Origin: Streptomyces sp. I05A-00742
GTDB taxonomy: Bacteria; Actinomycetota; Actinomycetes; Streptomycetales; Streptomycetaceae
Direction of reading: 5' to 3'
DNA length: 64,000 nucleotides
Assembly: GCF_013055795.1 (NCBI RefSeq)
Contig: NZ_JABETO010000007.1
Location: forward strand, 85,388 to 149,387
The translations under genes and the position numbers were made by a program. Positions 42,666 through 52,877 of the stretch are shown here, piece by piece (position 1 is the stretch's first letter; each line of letters opens with the position of its first letter). The notes beneath the pieces were generated by a model, which worked only from the letters and a program-made list of their open reading frames with translations, searched no databases and was not told the DNA's origin.

Positions 42666-42869
42666 ATGGCTCAGGGCACCGTCAAGTGGTTCAACGCGGA
42701 GAAGGGGTACGGCTTCATCGCGGTCGACGGTGGTGCGGATGTTTTCGTCCACTACAGCGCGATTCAGATGGACGGCTACCGCACCCTGGAAGAGGGGCAG
42801 CGGGTCGAGTTCGAGATCTCGCAGGGCCAGAAGGGGCCGCAGGCGGACATGGTGAGGGTGACCGCCTGA
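42666..42869 (+). CDS. Cold-shock protein (CspA family)
   Basis: This 67-residue nucleic-acid-binding OB-fold protein has RNP1 KGYGFIAV and RNP2 VFVHYSAI, both intact. It binds single-stranded RNA and DNA and melts mRNA structure. It starts [13 protein letters not shown], as usual. A strong hairpin follows at 42921-42955. Confidence 0.96.
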   Translation: MAQGTVKWFNAEKGYGFIAVDGGADVFVHYSAIQMDGYRTLEEGQRVEFEISQGQKGPQADMVRVTA

Positions 42870-42920
42870 CCGCGGCGCATCGACCACCGGAGTGCTCGGA
42901 CTCCGGATCGCTCAGCCTGT

Positions 42921-42955
42921 CGAAGGGGCCCGTACCCGAAGGTGCGGGCCCTTCG
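42921..42955 (+). terminator. Terminator of the cold-shock gene
   Basis: CGAAGGGGCCCGTACC pairs with GGTGCGGGCCCTTCG around a CGAA loop, with one bulged base. It lies 51 bases after the stop codon. Confidence 0.85.
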
Positions 42956-42959
42956 CGCT

Positions 42960-43036
42960 GCCCGGATCCGGATACGTGGGTCCTTCGCGGCGCCCGGATC
43001 CGGATACGTGGGTCCTTCGGGTGCCCGGATCCGGAT
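42960..43036. repeat. Direct repeats, 28-bp unit, two and a half copies
   Basis: Units start at 42960, 42992 and 43023. Each begins GCCCGGATCCGGATACGTGG, and the third copy stops after 14 bases. Spacing is 31-32 bases. They lie in the 466-base gap between the cold-shock gene and groEL2, after the terminator. Confidence 0.85.
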
Positions 43037-43148
43037 GCTGCGGTGCGAGGGGCGCGGGACCCGGGGAGTGCGTCGGGGGTGGGTGGGGAAGGGTCTCCGG
43101 GGCACCCTGAGGGAGGCCTCCGGGATGACCCCGATCTTCGGAGGGACG

Positions 43149-43192
43149 CTTGCACTCGGAGGTGCCGAGTGCTAATCATTGGCTTAGCACTC
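43149..43192 (+). promoter_or_regulatory. CIRCE operator array before groEL2
   Basis: CTTGCACTC (43149-43157), nine bases, then GAGTGCTAA (43167-43175) form a CIRCE site for the HrcA repressor. Eight bases later a further TTAGCACTC (43184-43192) is followed by GAGTG, giving overlapping extra half-sites. The leader of about 140 bases runs to the groEL2 start. Confidence 0.85.
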
Positions 43193-43227
43193 TCCGAGTG
43201 AGAGTGACAGACTTGGACCGTCGGTGA

Positions 43228-44958
<1,731 letters not shown>

Positions 44959-44989
44959 GCCCACCAGGCTCGCCGGTCCTGAAGCAGAC

Positions 44990-45026
44990 CGAGGGCGGCA
45001 CCCCCATCACGGGGGTGCCGCCCTCG
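44990..45026. terminator. Perfect 16-bp terminator between groEL2 and the PTS gene
   Basis: CGAGGGCGGCACCCCC (44990-45005), a 5-base loop ATCAC and the exact complement (45011-45026). It overlaps the last codons of the convergent PTS gene and can serve both. Confidence 0.9.
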
Positions 45027-46398
45027 GGCGTTCCCGGGGAAAGCCGAAGAAGTACGTGGCCGCGAAGCCGGCGGCGTACCCCACCAGGAGCCCCGCCGCG
45101 TAGACGGCGATCGCTCCACCCAACCCGTGATCGCCCTTGAGCAGCGGGAACAGCGCCCACCCCGACGGTCCGATCGCCGTCGCGCCCACCCTGCCGCCCT
45201 CCTGGGCCATGAACCCCACGAACCCGCCGCCGAACGCGCCCCCGACGCAGGCCGTCACGAACGGCCGCCCCAGCGGCAGGGAGATCCCGTAGATCAGTGG
45301 CTCCCCGATCCCCAGCAGCCCCGCCGGAAGCGCGGAACGCACCGTCCGCCGGACGGACGCGTCACGCGACAGCCGCACGTAGACCGCGAGGGCCGCGCCC
45401 ACCTGGCCCGCGCCCGCCATGGCGAGGATCGGCAGCAGGACCGTGCTGCCCTGCTCGCTGATCAGCGTGGTGTGGAGCGGGATCAGCGCCTGGTGCAGCC
45501 CCAGCATCACCAGCGGCAGGAACAGCCCCCCGAGCACGAAGCCGGCCGGGGCGCCGCCGCGGGACAGCAGCGTGTCGGCGAAGTGGCCGACGGCGGCGGA
45601 GACTTCACCCGCCGCCCACATCAGCCCGTACAGCGTCGCCAGTCCGGGGAGCAGGACCGTCAGCGCCGGGGTGACGAGGACGTCCAGGGCCTCGGGGACG
45701 ACGCGGCGGCACGCCCTCTCCACGACCACCGCGAGCAGTGCCGCAGCGAGTGCGCCCAGCACTCCGCCCTGCCCGGGCGTCAACTTGAGTCCGAACGCGT
45801 CTACTTGGGTCACCCCCGGCCAGACCGCGATCGCCGCGACGGCTCCGCCGAGGATCGGAGTCCCGCCGAACTCCCGGGCCGTGCGGTATCCGACGAACAC
45901 CCCGATCAGCGACATGAAGCCGGAGGCGATCGCGGTCAGCGCCGGGACGAGGGCGGGCAGCCAGCGCAGGTTGGCGAGCAGTCCGGCGAGGCCGGCGATG
46001 ATGCCGCAGCCGATCAGGGCCGGGATGAGCGGGACGAAGATCTGTGCGATGCGGCGGAGGGCGAGTTTGGCCGGGGTGGCGTTGCGGGCCTGCTGGTCGG
46101 CGCGGAGGGTGGCGCCGCGGGTGGCGAGGGTGATGGCGGTGTCTGGGGGGTGTCCGAGGGCGGCGGCCACCCGGGCGGCCGTTCCTGGGCCCAGGACGAC
46201 CTGGTAGGCGGTGCCGTCCGTGACCAGGCCGAGGACGCCGGGGAGGGCGCGGAGTTCCGCCTCACGGACGAGGGTCGGGTCGGCGACCTCCAGGCGGAGG
46301 CGGGTCATGCAGTGGGTGATGGAGCGGAGGTTGGTGGGGCCGCCGAGGAGGGGGAGGAGGGTGGTGGTGAGGTTGTCGGTGGGGTCGGGTGCGGGCAT
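45007..46398 (-). CDS. PTS EIIBC transporter, probably for N-acetylmuramic acid (MurP-like)
   Basis: This 463-residue permease takes up a sugar while phosphorylating it. The EIIB domain is first, with its phospho-Cys30 in THCMTRLRLEV; a linker follows, then the EIIC membrane domain from about 105 with about ten helices. The EIIC signature GIGEPLIYG is near 365. There is no EIIA domain, as in MurP, so it must borrow EIIA (Crr) from elsewhere. Its place after rpiR-murQ strongly suggests N-acetylmuramic acid as substrate. It begins at the ATG 46398; longer readings cross the repeat element. Confidence 0.88.
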   Translation of the reverse strand: MPAPDPTDNLTTTLLPLLGGPTNLRSITHCMTRLRLEVADPTLVREAELRALPGVLGLVTDGTAYQVVLGPGTAARVAAALGHPPDTAITLATRGATLRADQQARNATPAKLALRRIAQIFVPLIPALIGCGIIAGLAGLLANLRWLPALVPALTAIASGFMSLIGVFVGYRTAREFGGTPILGGAVAAIAVWPGVTQVDAFGLKLTPGQGGVLGALAAALLAVVVERACRRVVPEALDVLVTPALTVLLPGLATLYGLMWAAGEVSAAVGHFADTLLSRGGAPAGFVLGGLFLPLVMLGLHQALIPLHTTLISEQGSTVLLPILAMAGAGQVGAALAVYVRLSRDASVRRTVRSALPAGLLGIGEPLIYGISLPLGRPFVTACVGGAFGGGFVGFMAQEGGRVGATAIGPSGWALFPLLKGDHGLGGAIAVYAAGLLVGYAAGFAATYFFGFPRERPRAAPP

Positions 46399-46437
46399 GG
46401 GAGATGCTTGCCCCGCGGGGGGCGCTTTCGTAACGGT

Positions 46438-46587
46438 GGGGTGCCCCGGTCCCTCCCTTTCACCGTTTCTGCGGGGAGGACCCCGCACCCCCGAAACCGC
46501 GCTCCGCGCGGTTGTCCTCAAACGCCGGACGGGCTGTCTCAGCCCGTTGGGGGTGCCCCCTCCGGGGGAGGGACCGGGGCTCACCCC
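46438..46587. repeat. Palindromic element, partly deleted copy
   Basis: The left half matches the 33-kb element from GGGGTGCCCC through CTTTCACCGTTTCTGC to CGCCGGACGGGCTG. The right half breaks off after AGCCCGT and jumps to the outer arm GGAGGGACCGGGGC. The right end covers the murQ stop codon (46581). It separates murQ from the PTS gene. Confidence 0.8.
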
Positions 46588-47522
46588 TCCCGCCGCGCGC
46601 CCTCCAGCGCGACCCGCAAATGCCCCCCGGCCGCCTCCAGCAACCGCCCCGCCGTAGCCCCGTCCACCCCACCCAGCAGCACCAGAATCGCGTCCTTGAC
46701 CTCCCCACCCGTCTCCGCCAGCGCAGCCTCGATCTCCGCATCCCCCGCCCCCGTCGCCAGCGCGACGATATGCCGGGACCGCGCCCGCAGCTTGTCGTTG
46801 GAGGCGCGGAGGTCGACCATCAGGTTCCCGTAGGTCTTGCCGAGCCGGATCATGGTGATGGTCGAGAGCATGTTGAGGACGAGCTTCTGGGCGGTGCCTG
46901 CCTTGAGCCGGGTCGAACCGGTGATCAGTTCGGGGCCGACGACGACCTCGACGGCGTGCTCGGCGGCGGCGCCGAGCTCCGAGCCGGCGTTGCAGGAGAG
47001 CCCGATGGTGAGCGCGCCGGCCCGGCGGGCGCTGGTGACGGCGCCGACGGCGTAGGGGGTGCGGCCGGAGGCGGAGACGCCGACGACGGTGTCGTCGGGG
47101 GTGATGCCGAGGGCGGCGAGGTCGGCCCCGGCGGCGTCGGCCCGGTCCTCGGCTCCTTCGACGGCCGTCACCAGGGCCTCGGGGCCGCCGGCGATCAGCC
47201 CGACCACGCGGCCGGGGTCGGTGGCGAAGGTCGGCGGGCACTCGCTGGCGTCCAGCACCCCGAGCCGTCCCGCGGTGCCCGCGCCCGCGTAGACCAGCCG
47301 GCCGCCGCGGGCCATCCGTTCGGCGGTGGCGTCGATGGCGGCGGCGATGGCGGGCAGCCGGGCGGCGACCGCGGTGGCGACCGTGGCGTCGTCGGCGTTC
47401 ATGAGACGCGCGATGTCCAGGGTCGGCAGCCGGTCGATGTCCGCCAGTTCGGGGCGGAACGCCTCGGTGGTGAGGGCGGCCAGCTGGGCGCGGAGTGCGG
47501 CGAAGGCGGCGGGTGACGTCAT
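46581..47522 (-). CDS. murQ: N-acetylmuramic acid-6-phosphate etherase
   Basis: This 313-residue SIS-domain lyase removes D-lactate from MurNAc-6-phosphate to give GlcNAc-6-phosphate, the substrate of NagA encoded 15 kb away. The phosphosugar loop is YAGAGTAGRLGVLDASE with catalytic Glu94; VGVSASGRTPY and GSTRLKAGTAQK, the MurQ signatures, are intact. The rpiR gene ends 17 bases upstream. The C-terminus ends inside the repeat element. Confidence 0.94.
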   Translation of the reverse strand: MTSPAAFAALRAQLAALTTEAFRPELADIDRLPTLDIARLMNADDATVATAVAARLPAIAAAIDATAERMARGGRLVYAGAGTAGRLGVLDASECPPTFATDPGRVVGLIAGGPEALVTAVEGAEDRADAAGADLAALGITPDDTVVGVSASGRTPYAVGAVTSARRAGALTIGLSCNAGSELGAAAEHAVEVVVGPELITGSTRLKAGTAQKLVLNMLSTITMIRLGKTYGNLMVDLRASNDKLRARSRHIVALATGAGDAEIEAALAETGGEVKDAILVLLGGVDGATAGRLLEAAGGHLRVALEGARREG

Positions 47523-47539
47523 GGTGGCCTTCCCTCGGA

Positions 47540-48487
47540 TCAGCGCGGGTCGGGCCGCGGGTCGTGGCGGTGGGCGAGTGCCTCGTAGGAGGCGGAGAGG
47601 GCGGGCGCGGCCCGTTCGTACGTCCGTTGCGCGACGCCGATGAACAGGCAGTCGACCACCAGCAGCTGGCTGGTCCGGCTCGACATCGCGGCCGGTCGCA
47701 GCTCGCTCTCCCGGGCGGTGGACGTGGCGAGGACGTGGTCGGTGTACTGGCCGATGCCGCCGCCCGGGTTGCCGGTCACGGCGACGGTGGTCGCACCGTG
47801 CTCGAAGGCGACCCGCAGGGGTTCGATGACATCGGTGGTCCGGCCGGAGTGGGTGATGGCGATGGCCACGTCGCCGGAGCGCAGCTGGACGGCGTTGGTG
47901 ACGGCCAGGTGGGGGTCGGTGGGGGCGTGCGCGATCACGCCGATGCGCAGCAGCTTCTGGACGAGGTCCTGGCCGACGAGGTGGGAGGCCCCTATGCCGT
48001 AGACGTCGACGCGCCGGGCGCCCGCGAGCGCGGCCACCGCCGCCTCCAGTGCCGTGGTGTCGAGCCCGGCGGCCGTGTCGGCCAGGCACTGGGCCTCGTC
48101 GTGGGCGAGTTTGGCGACGACGCTCGGCAGCGGGTCGTCCACGGCGATGTCCGCCGTGACGGCCGGCGCCCGCCCCGCGGCCTGGTCCGCGGCCAGCGCG
48201 GCGAGGGCCAGGCGCAGCTGGCGGTAGCCGGGGTAGCCCAGGGCGCGGGCCGTGCGGACGACGGTGGCCTCGCTGGTGCCGGTGCGCCCGGCGAGGCCCG
48301 TGACGGTGAGGCCGGCCGCCCCGGCCGGGTCGGCCACCAGGGCGTCGGCGACGCGCTGCATCGAGCGGGTCATGGAGGGGGCGAGCGTGCGGACCTTGGA
48401 CGCCAGCGCGGCGGGGGCCGGGGGCGCGGGGGGCCGGTGGAGGCGGTGGAGGGGGCGTTCGGCGATTTCCTTCGGATCGCTGCTCAC
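47540..48487 (-). CDS. RpiR family regulator (MurR-like)
   Basis: This 315-residue regulator has an N-terminal HTH_6 domain (about 30-105; LAGRTGTSEATVVRTARALGYPGYRQLR) and a C-terminal SIS domain (about 135-260; YGIGASHLVG and ITHSGRTTDVIEP) that should sense a sugar phosphate, by context MurNAc-6-phosphate. The GTG at 48487 follows the operator-like palindrome closely and has a weak ribosome binding site. It is the first gene of the murQ unit. I infer autoregulation. Confidence 0.88.
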   Translation of the reverse strand: MSSDPKEIAERPLHRLHRPPAPPAPAALASKVRTLAPSMTRSMQRVADALVADPAGAAGLTVTGLAGRTGTSEATVVRTARALGYPGYRQLRLALAALAADQAAGRAPAVTADIAVDDPLPSVVAKLAHDEAQCLADTAAGLDTTALEAAVAALAGARRVDVYGIGASHLVGQDLVQKLLRIGVIAHAPTDPHLAVTNAVQLRSGDVAIAITHSGRTTDVIEPLRVAFEHGATTVAVTGNPGGGIGQYTDHVLATSTARESELRPAAMSSRTSQLLVVDCLFIGVAQRTYERAAPALSASYEALAHRHDPRPDPR

Positions 48488-48491
48488 CTGT

Positions 48492-48506
48492 TGAAAGGTA
48501 TTTTCA
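48492..48506. promoter_or_regulatory. Putative RpiR/MurR operator
   Basis: TGAAAGGTATTTTCA is a perfect TGAAA-N5-TTTCA inverted repeat, five bases before the rpiR start, and it is AT-rich in a GC-rich setting. Such boxes are typical of RpiR-family operators. The divergent gene at 48551 starts 45 bases away. Confidence 0.6.
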
Positions 48507-48550
48507 GCGGGATGTGCCGTCAACCTTTCGCGTCCCGGACAATGGTGCAC

Positions 48551-48913
48551 ATGGAGCTCGAACAAGCACTGCACGCGGCCCGGGCGCTCGTCCTGGACGA
48601 CCTGACCGCCGGGGGCGTGGCCGAGCCGGACATCGTCTCGCTGGTCGAGGACGCGGTGGCCGGCCGGCGGTGGTGGGTCGAGCAGTGGCCGGAGGGCGCC
48701 GCCTACGTCGCCGGGCTCGTCGCCCAGGACGTCCAGGACGCCCTGCTGGAGCGGCACGGACGCTGGCCGCTGTGCCCGGTCTGCACGGACTCGGGCGACC
48801 CGCACGCCCTGGAGGTCGAGCCGGAGCTGGGGCCCGACCCGCACTGGGCCTGTACCAAACAGGCCGTGATCGTGGCACCGGTCGGCCGGCTGTCCTCGGC
48901 CCTGCGCGGATGA
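48551..48913 (+). CDS. Hypothetical protein, 120 aa
   Basis: An acidic protein with the start uncertain among ATG 48542, GTG 48545 and ATG 48551. The N-terminal half is helical; the end has CPVCTDSGDPHALEVEPELGPDPHWAC, with a CxxC and a third Cys that may bind zinc. The family is not recognised. It is followed after 31 bases by the DUF4031 gene. Confidence 0.65.
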   Translation: MELEQALHAARALVLDDLTAGGVAEPDIVSLVEDAVAGRRWWVEQWPEGAAYVAGLVAQDVQDALLERHGRWPLCPVCTDSGDPHALEVEPELGPDPHWACTKQAVIVAPVGRLSSALRG

Positions 48914-48944
48914 CGGGCCGGATGACGGGACGGGGGACGGTCGG

Positions 48945-49214
48945 GTGACCCTGTACATCGACCCGCCGCTGTGGCCGGGGCACGGCCGCATGTGGTCGCA
49001 CCTGGTGAGCGACGTCAGCTTCGACGAACTGCACGCGTTCGCCGGGCGGATGGGCCTGCCGGACCGCGCCTTCGACGGCGACCACTACGACGTCGCCGAG
49101 TCGTCCTACGCGGACGCGGTGCGGCTCGGCGCGGTCGAGGTGCGGAGCAGGGACGTGGTGCGGCTGCTGCGGGCGGCGGGGCTGCGGCGGCGGAAGGCCG
49201 GGAGGTACCGGTGA
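48945..49214 (+). CDS. DUF4031 domain protein
   Basis: This 89-residue protein starts MTLYIDPPLWPGHGRMWSHL and keeps DGDHYDVAESSYADAVRLGA, the two conserved blocks of DUF4031. The conserved acidic and His residues suggest metal binding. It starts at GTG 48945. Function unknown. Confidence 0.85.
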   Translation: MTLYIDPPLWPGHGRMWSHLVSDVSFDELHAFAGRMGLPDRAFDGDHYDVAESSYADAVRLGAVEVRSRDVVRLLRAAGLRRRKAGRYR

Positions 49215-49276
49215 CCGCCCCCTTCCGGCGCCGGACGGGCTGAGCTCCACCGCGTGCTCCCTGTCACGTCGTGCGG

Positions 49277-49972
49277 TTACGTCGTGAGCAGTGCGAGCTC
49301 CGTGGTGAGGTTGTGCCGGGCGGTGCGTTCCCACCGCTCGTACCCTTGCGGGGTGCGGAACAGCCTCTCCAGGCCCAGGAGTTGACGCAGCACGGCCGCC
49401 CGGCCGGCGCGGAACGCCCCGTCCGGCACGAAGCCGTACTCCTGGCGCACCTCGGCCGCGTACGTCGCGTACGCCTCGGGCGACCCGCCCAGGACGGCGA
49501 GGTCCGCGTCGCACAGCAGCTCGCCGTTGCGGTCCCCCGGGGCCGGGTCGTGCCCGACCGTCAGCAGAACGAGCCGTACGACCTCGGCGGTCACGTCCTC
49601 CGGCACCCCTAGCTCGGTGAGGGCGCGCTCCGCCAGCCGTGCGCTGCGCTCCTCGTTGGTCGAGCGCTCGGGCAGGTAGACCGCGTCATGGAACCAGGCC
49701 GCCAGCCGGACGGCGGCCAGGCCGACCGGGTCGTCGGCGGCCCCGGCCGGTTCGCCGGTCGGTTCGTCGGCCAGTTCGTCGATCCGGTCGAGGACGGCGG
49801 TCAGGTGCGCGACCGTGTGGTAGCGCCGCTGCGGCTCCGACCAGCGGGAGAGGAGATCGTCGGCATAGCGCCCGGGCGCCGGTCCCGCCGCCGCCTCCCG
49901 GACCGCCAGGACCGTACGCTCCCAGCGCTCCTTGAGCGCGGGGCCTTGCGGGTGCTCAGAGGGGTTGGCCAT
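49277..49972 (-). CDS. HD-domain metal-dependent phosphohydrolase-like protein
   Basis: This 231-residue helical protein has the HD pattern: YHTVAHL near 50, then WFHDAVY near 90 with the His-Asp pair, and a late D in CDADLAVLG. Such proteins bind divalent metals and often act on nucleotides, but no substrate can be given. No ribosome binding site is clear before the ATG 49972. The upstream gene's end overlaps its start by 17 bases, so both belong to one unit. Confidence 0.8.
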   Translation of the reverse strand: MANPSEHPQGPALKERWERTVLAVREAAAGPAPGRYADDLLSRWSEPQRRYHTVAHLTAVLDRIDELADEPTGEPAGAADDPVGLAAVRLAAWFHDAVYLPERSTNEERSARLAERALTELGVPEDVTAEVVRLVLLTVGHDPAPGDRNGELLCDADLAVLGGSPEAYATYAAEVRQEYGFVPDGAFRAGRAAVLRQLLGLERLFRTPQGYERWERTARHNLTTELALLTT

Positions 49973-50696
49973 GGGGCAATTGTGGAGCACGCTCGCCTGT
50001 TCCATCCGCTGGGGGAACCGGCACCCCATCGGACTCCTGGATCCCCAGGCTCTCTTGTCGAAGGCTGTTGGCCACCAGTTCGGTCATCTTGAGCAGGGTG
50101 CGGACGTAACCGAACGCCTCGGGAGAGTTCGACCGGTAGCCCAGCCGGGACAGATGCCCGCGCAGTTTGGGTGCCCCCTCGGTGACCACGCGCCGACGGT
50201 GGGCGTCGAGGCTCCCGCCGTTCGCGAGGTACGTCGAGACGCACCCGGCCAGAAACGTGTCCAGCTCGGCCAGGGCGCTCTTGTCCTCGCGCGGGACGTC
50301 GCCGGGAAACGGCGCCCGCGCGAACTCGTTCCACAGCCGCTCAACCTCTCCGAGCATCGCGTCCCTGCCCTGGGGGCCGGGCCAACGGAACCCGTACACG
50401 TAACGCACCTGCGCCCGCGGCGGGGTACGCCGGTGCCGGGCCTTCTCCCCGCGGCGGTGCCCGGCGAACGCCTCGGTCTCCCTGATCCACACTGTCCGGC
50501 TGGCCTCCAGCATCTCCAGAGCGCGCAGCAGCGCCTTCTCGTCGTTGCGCAGGTCCCCCGCCGTGCCGAGGTAGGCCCAGGTGCCGTGGAAGCCCAGCGG
50601 GCAGTAGAGCCCCACAACGTCCCGCAGGGCACGGTGGCGCCGGGCAAGGGGAAGACCGCGGTCACGGACGCGCTTGGCATACACGGAGTGGCTCAC
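49956..50696 (-). CDS. Uncharacterised protein, 246 aa
   Basis: From the GTG at 50696 the protein has about 200 residues of mixed, well-coded sequence (VVGLYCPLGFHGTWAYLGTAGDL, GYRSNSPEAFGYVRTLLKMTELV), mostly helical, without signal peptide or membrane helices. The family is not recognised. The longer frame to 51149 translates the repeat array and is rejected. It overlaps the HD gene's start. Confidence 0.65.
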   Translation of the reverse strand: MSHSVYAKRVRDRGLPLARRHRALRDVVGLYCPLGFHGTWAYLGTAGDLRNDEKALLRALEMLEASRTVWIRETEAFAGHRRGEKARHRRTPPRAQVRYVYGFRWPGPQGRDAMLGEVERLWNEFARAPFPGDVPREDKSALAELDTFLAGCVSTYLANGGSLDAHRRRVVTEGAPKLRGHLSRLGYRSNSPEAFGYVRTLLKMTELVANSLRQESLGIQESDGVPVPPADGTGERAPQLPHGQPL

Positions 50697-52102
50697 ACAC
50701 CGATCATCCCCAGGCGCCGGGTGCGGCTTCAACCGGATTGACCGGCCCAGGCATTGAGAGGGCGGGGCGCCTGCGGGGGATGGAGAGGAGGGGAGGCCGG
50801 GTGCTAGCCGGGGTGGCGGAACCCGTGCCGGGTCGGCGGGGGTGTGGGCCCGGCTGCCTGCCGGTCTGGGGGCGGTGGGGCGGCATGGTGCTTTGTTGGC
50901 TGGTGGTTTCGTCTCGGGCCCTGCGGGCCCAGGGCGGCCGGCTACGCGGAGCGGGTGTGGCGGCCGGTCGTTGAGTGCGGGATGGCGTGACGGCTGGGGT
51001 GAGGGCTCAGGGTTGGTGGGGCGGCATGGTGCTTTGTTGGCCGGTGGTTTCGTCTCGGGCCCTGCGGGCCCACAGCGGCTGGCTACGCGGAGCGGAGGCC
51101 GGGCCGGGTGTTTGGCTGCGAGTGCGTTGTGGGGGCGGTGGGGCGGCATGGTGCTGTGTTGGCCGGTGGTTTCGTCTCGGGCCCTGCGGGCCCACAGCGG
51201 CTGGCTACGCGGAGCGGAGGCGGGGCCGGGTGTTTGGCTGCGAGTGCGTTGTGGTGGCGGTGGGGCGGGGTCGGTGGGCGGTTTACGTGGCGGGTGCCCG
51301 GCCGTCGACCTCTTTCGTCGTTGCGCGCGCCCAAAAGCCGCCTGACTGTGTAAGGGGCCGGGCTGCTGGTGCGTGTGGGACCAGTGGGGCGGGGAGGGGA
51401 GTCAACTGGTGGATTTGGGCGCGCTTTCGGCCCGGCCTGCCGAAAAAACCGCCCTGATCCGTCACTGACACGGAGGCAGGGCCTCGCACTCCGGCACCGG
51501 CCGTGCGACGGCGCCGGAGTGCAGCGCCCGCGCCCTCCTCGCCCCAGCCGGCGGGTTTTTGGCGTGCGCGCAACGACGAAACAGGGGCGGACGGCCAAGC
51601 ACCCGCCATGTAAACCGCCCACCGACCCCGCCCCACCGCCACCACTCAACCTCCCGCACTCAAAAGCCTGCCCCTGCCCTCGCTCCGCGTAGCCGGCCGC
51701 TGTGGGTCCGGAGGGCCCGAGACGAAACCGCTCGCCGAGCAAGCACCATGCCGCCCCACCAGCCCTGAGCTCTCACCTCAGCCACCCAGCACCAGCAGTC
51801 AAACAACCGGCCCCCGCCTCCGCTCCGCGTAGCCGGCCGCCTTGGGCCCGCAGGGCCCGAGACGAAACCGTCAGCCAACAAAGCGCCATGCCGCCCCACC
51901 TCACCCAGTGATCCGGTTCGCCCGAAGTGAACCCGGCCGGGTGCCCTGATGCCGCGAACGTCTCGAAGGACTTACGCTGTGCTATTGGACTAGACCTGTG
52001 GTGCCCTGCCGTCGCTACGGCTGAGAGCTGCAGGGCGCGGGCCGTATGGGATTGCGCGCACGTTGCCCAAGTTGCGTGTGTTACTGAGAGGAATGGTGTC
52101 AC
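50697..52102. repeat. Inverted and direct repeat array
   Basis: About 1.4 kb without a supported gene. Units beginning GGTGGGGCGGCATGGTG start at 50874, 51015 and 51137 on the plus strand; inverted units end at 51760 and 51900. Each unit holds GGTTTCGTCTCGGGCC and CTACGCGGAGCG. Inner arms 51259-51343 and 51550-51637 are inverted copies of one another, around a spacer 51344-51549 with a 10-bp hairpin (51486-51495/51513-51522). All open frames here encode the same low-complexity repeat. 51901-52102 carries the dre-like site and the leader of the CutC gene. Confidence 0.85.
51984..51999. promoter_or_regulatory. dre-like site before the CutC-family gene
   Basis: ATTGGACTAGACCTGT matches the dre consensus at 12 of 16 positions. 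It shares TGGACTAGACCT with the reverse complement of the nagK site. It lies 104 bases before the CutC start. Confidence 0.55.
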
Positions 52103-52804
52103 GTGAGTAACGGTGCGATCTTGGAGGTGATCGCGCTCGGCGCGGAGGACGCGGTGGCGGCGCAGGCGGGTGGGGCGGACCGGCTGGAGCTGGTCAGTGA
52201 GATGGCTGCCGATGGTCTGACGCCCGGGCGGGAGACGTTCGCGCGGGTGCGGGCGGCCGTGGGGATCCCCGTCCGGGTGATGCTGCGGTCCTGCGAGGGC
52301 TTCGGGGCGGGGGGTGCGGCGGAGCTGGACGCGCTGTGCGCTGCGGCGCATGCGCTGCGGGCCGAAGGGGCGGAGGAGTTCGTGCTCGGGTTCCTCGGGG
52401 AGGACGGGCGGGTGGATCTCGCCGCGGTCTCCGCGCTCTGCGACGCGATCGGGCCCGAGGCCCGGTGGACGTTCCACCGGGCCATCGACCGGGCCGCCGA
52501 CCGCGACGCGCTGCGCAAACAGCTCGCGGACCGGCCCGGGCTGGACACCTACCTGACCGCCGGCTCCGCCGCCGGTGTGGACGACGGCCTGCCGACCCTG
52601 CTCACCGAGGCGGCGCGCGGCGACGAGCCGGGGTACGAGCCCCGGATCCTGGTGGGCGGCGGGTTGCAGCTCAAGCACGTCCCGGTGCTCAGGGAGGCAG
52701 GGATCGACGGCTTCCACATCGGTGGCGCGGCTCGGCCGGGCGGCTGGGACGGGCCGGTGGACGCGGCGGCGGTACGCGTCTGGCGCGAGGCGTTGGACGG
52801 GTAG
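52103..52804 (+). CDS. cutC: CutC family protein
   Basis: This 233-residue TIM-barrel protein begins LEVIALGAEDAVAAQAGGADRLELV, the CutC signature, and carries VRVMLRSCEGF and WTFHRAIDRA. The family was first tied to copper tolerance; its enzyme activity is not settled. The start is GTG with GAGAGG upstream at a long spacing. A dre-like site upstream raises a link to amino-sugar metabolism. It converges on the MFS gene. Confidence 0.88.
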   Translation: MSNGAILEVIALGAEDAVAAQAGGADRLELVSEMAADGLTPGRETFARVRAAVGIPVRVMLRSCEGFGAGGAAELDALCAAAHALRAEGAEEFVLGFLGEDGRVDLAAVSALCDAIGPEARWTFHRAIDRAADRDALRKQLADRPGLDTYLTAGSAAGVDDGLPTLLTEAARGDEPGYEPRILVGGGLQLKHVPVLREAGIDGFHIGGAARPGGWDGPVDAAAVRVWREALDG

Positions 52805-52877
52805 CGGGACGGATGGCGGGACGGGTGGCGGGACGGACGGCCCTGCTCCTCACGGCGACCGCCGGCCGGAGCCGCCG

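Noticed and set aside
50697..51900. Several 60-220 codon frames in the repeat array on both strands
   Set aside because: They translate the repeat unit in different frames, with no start signals or family matches.
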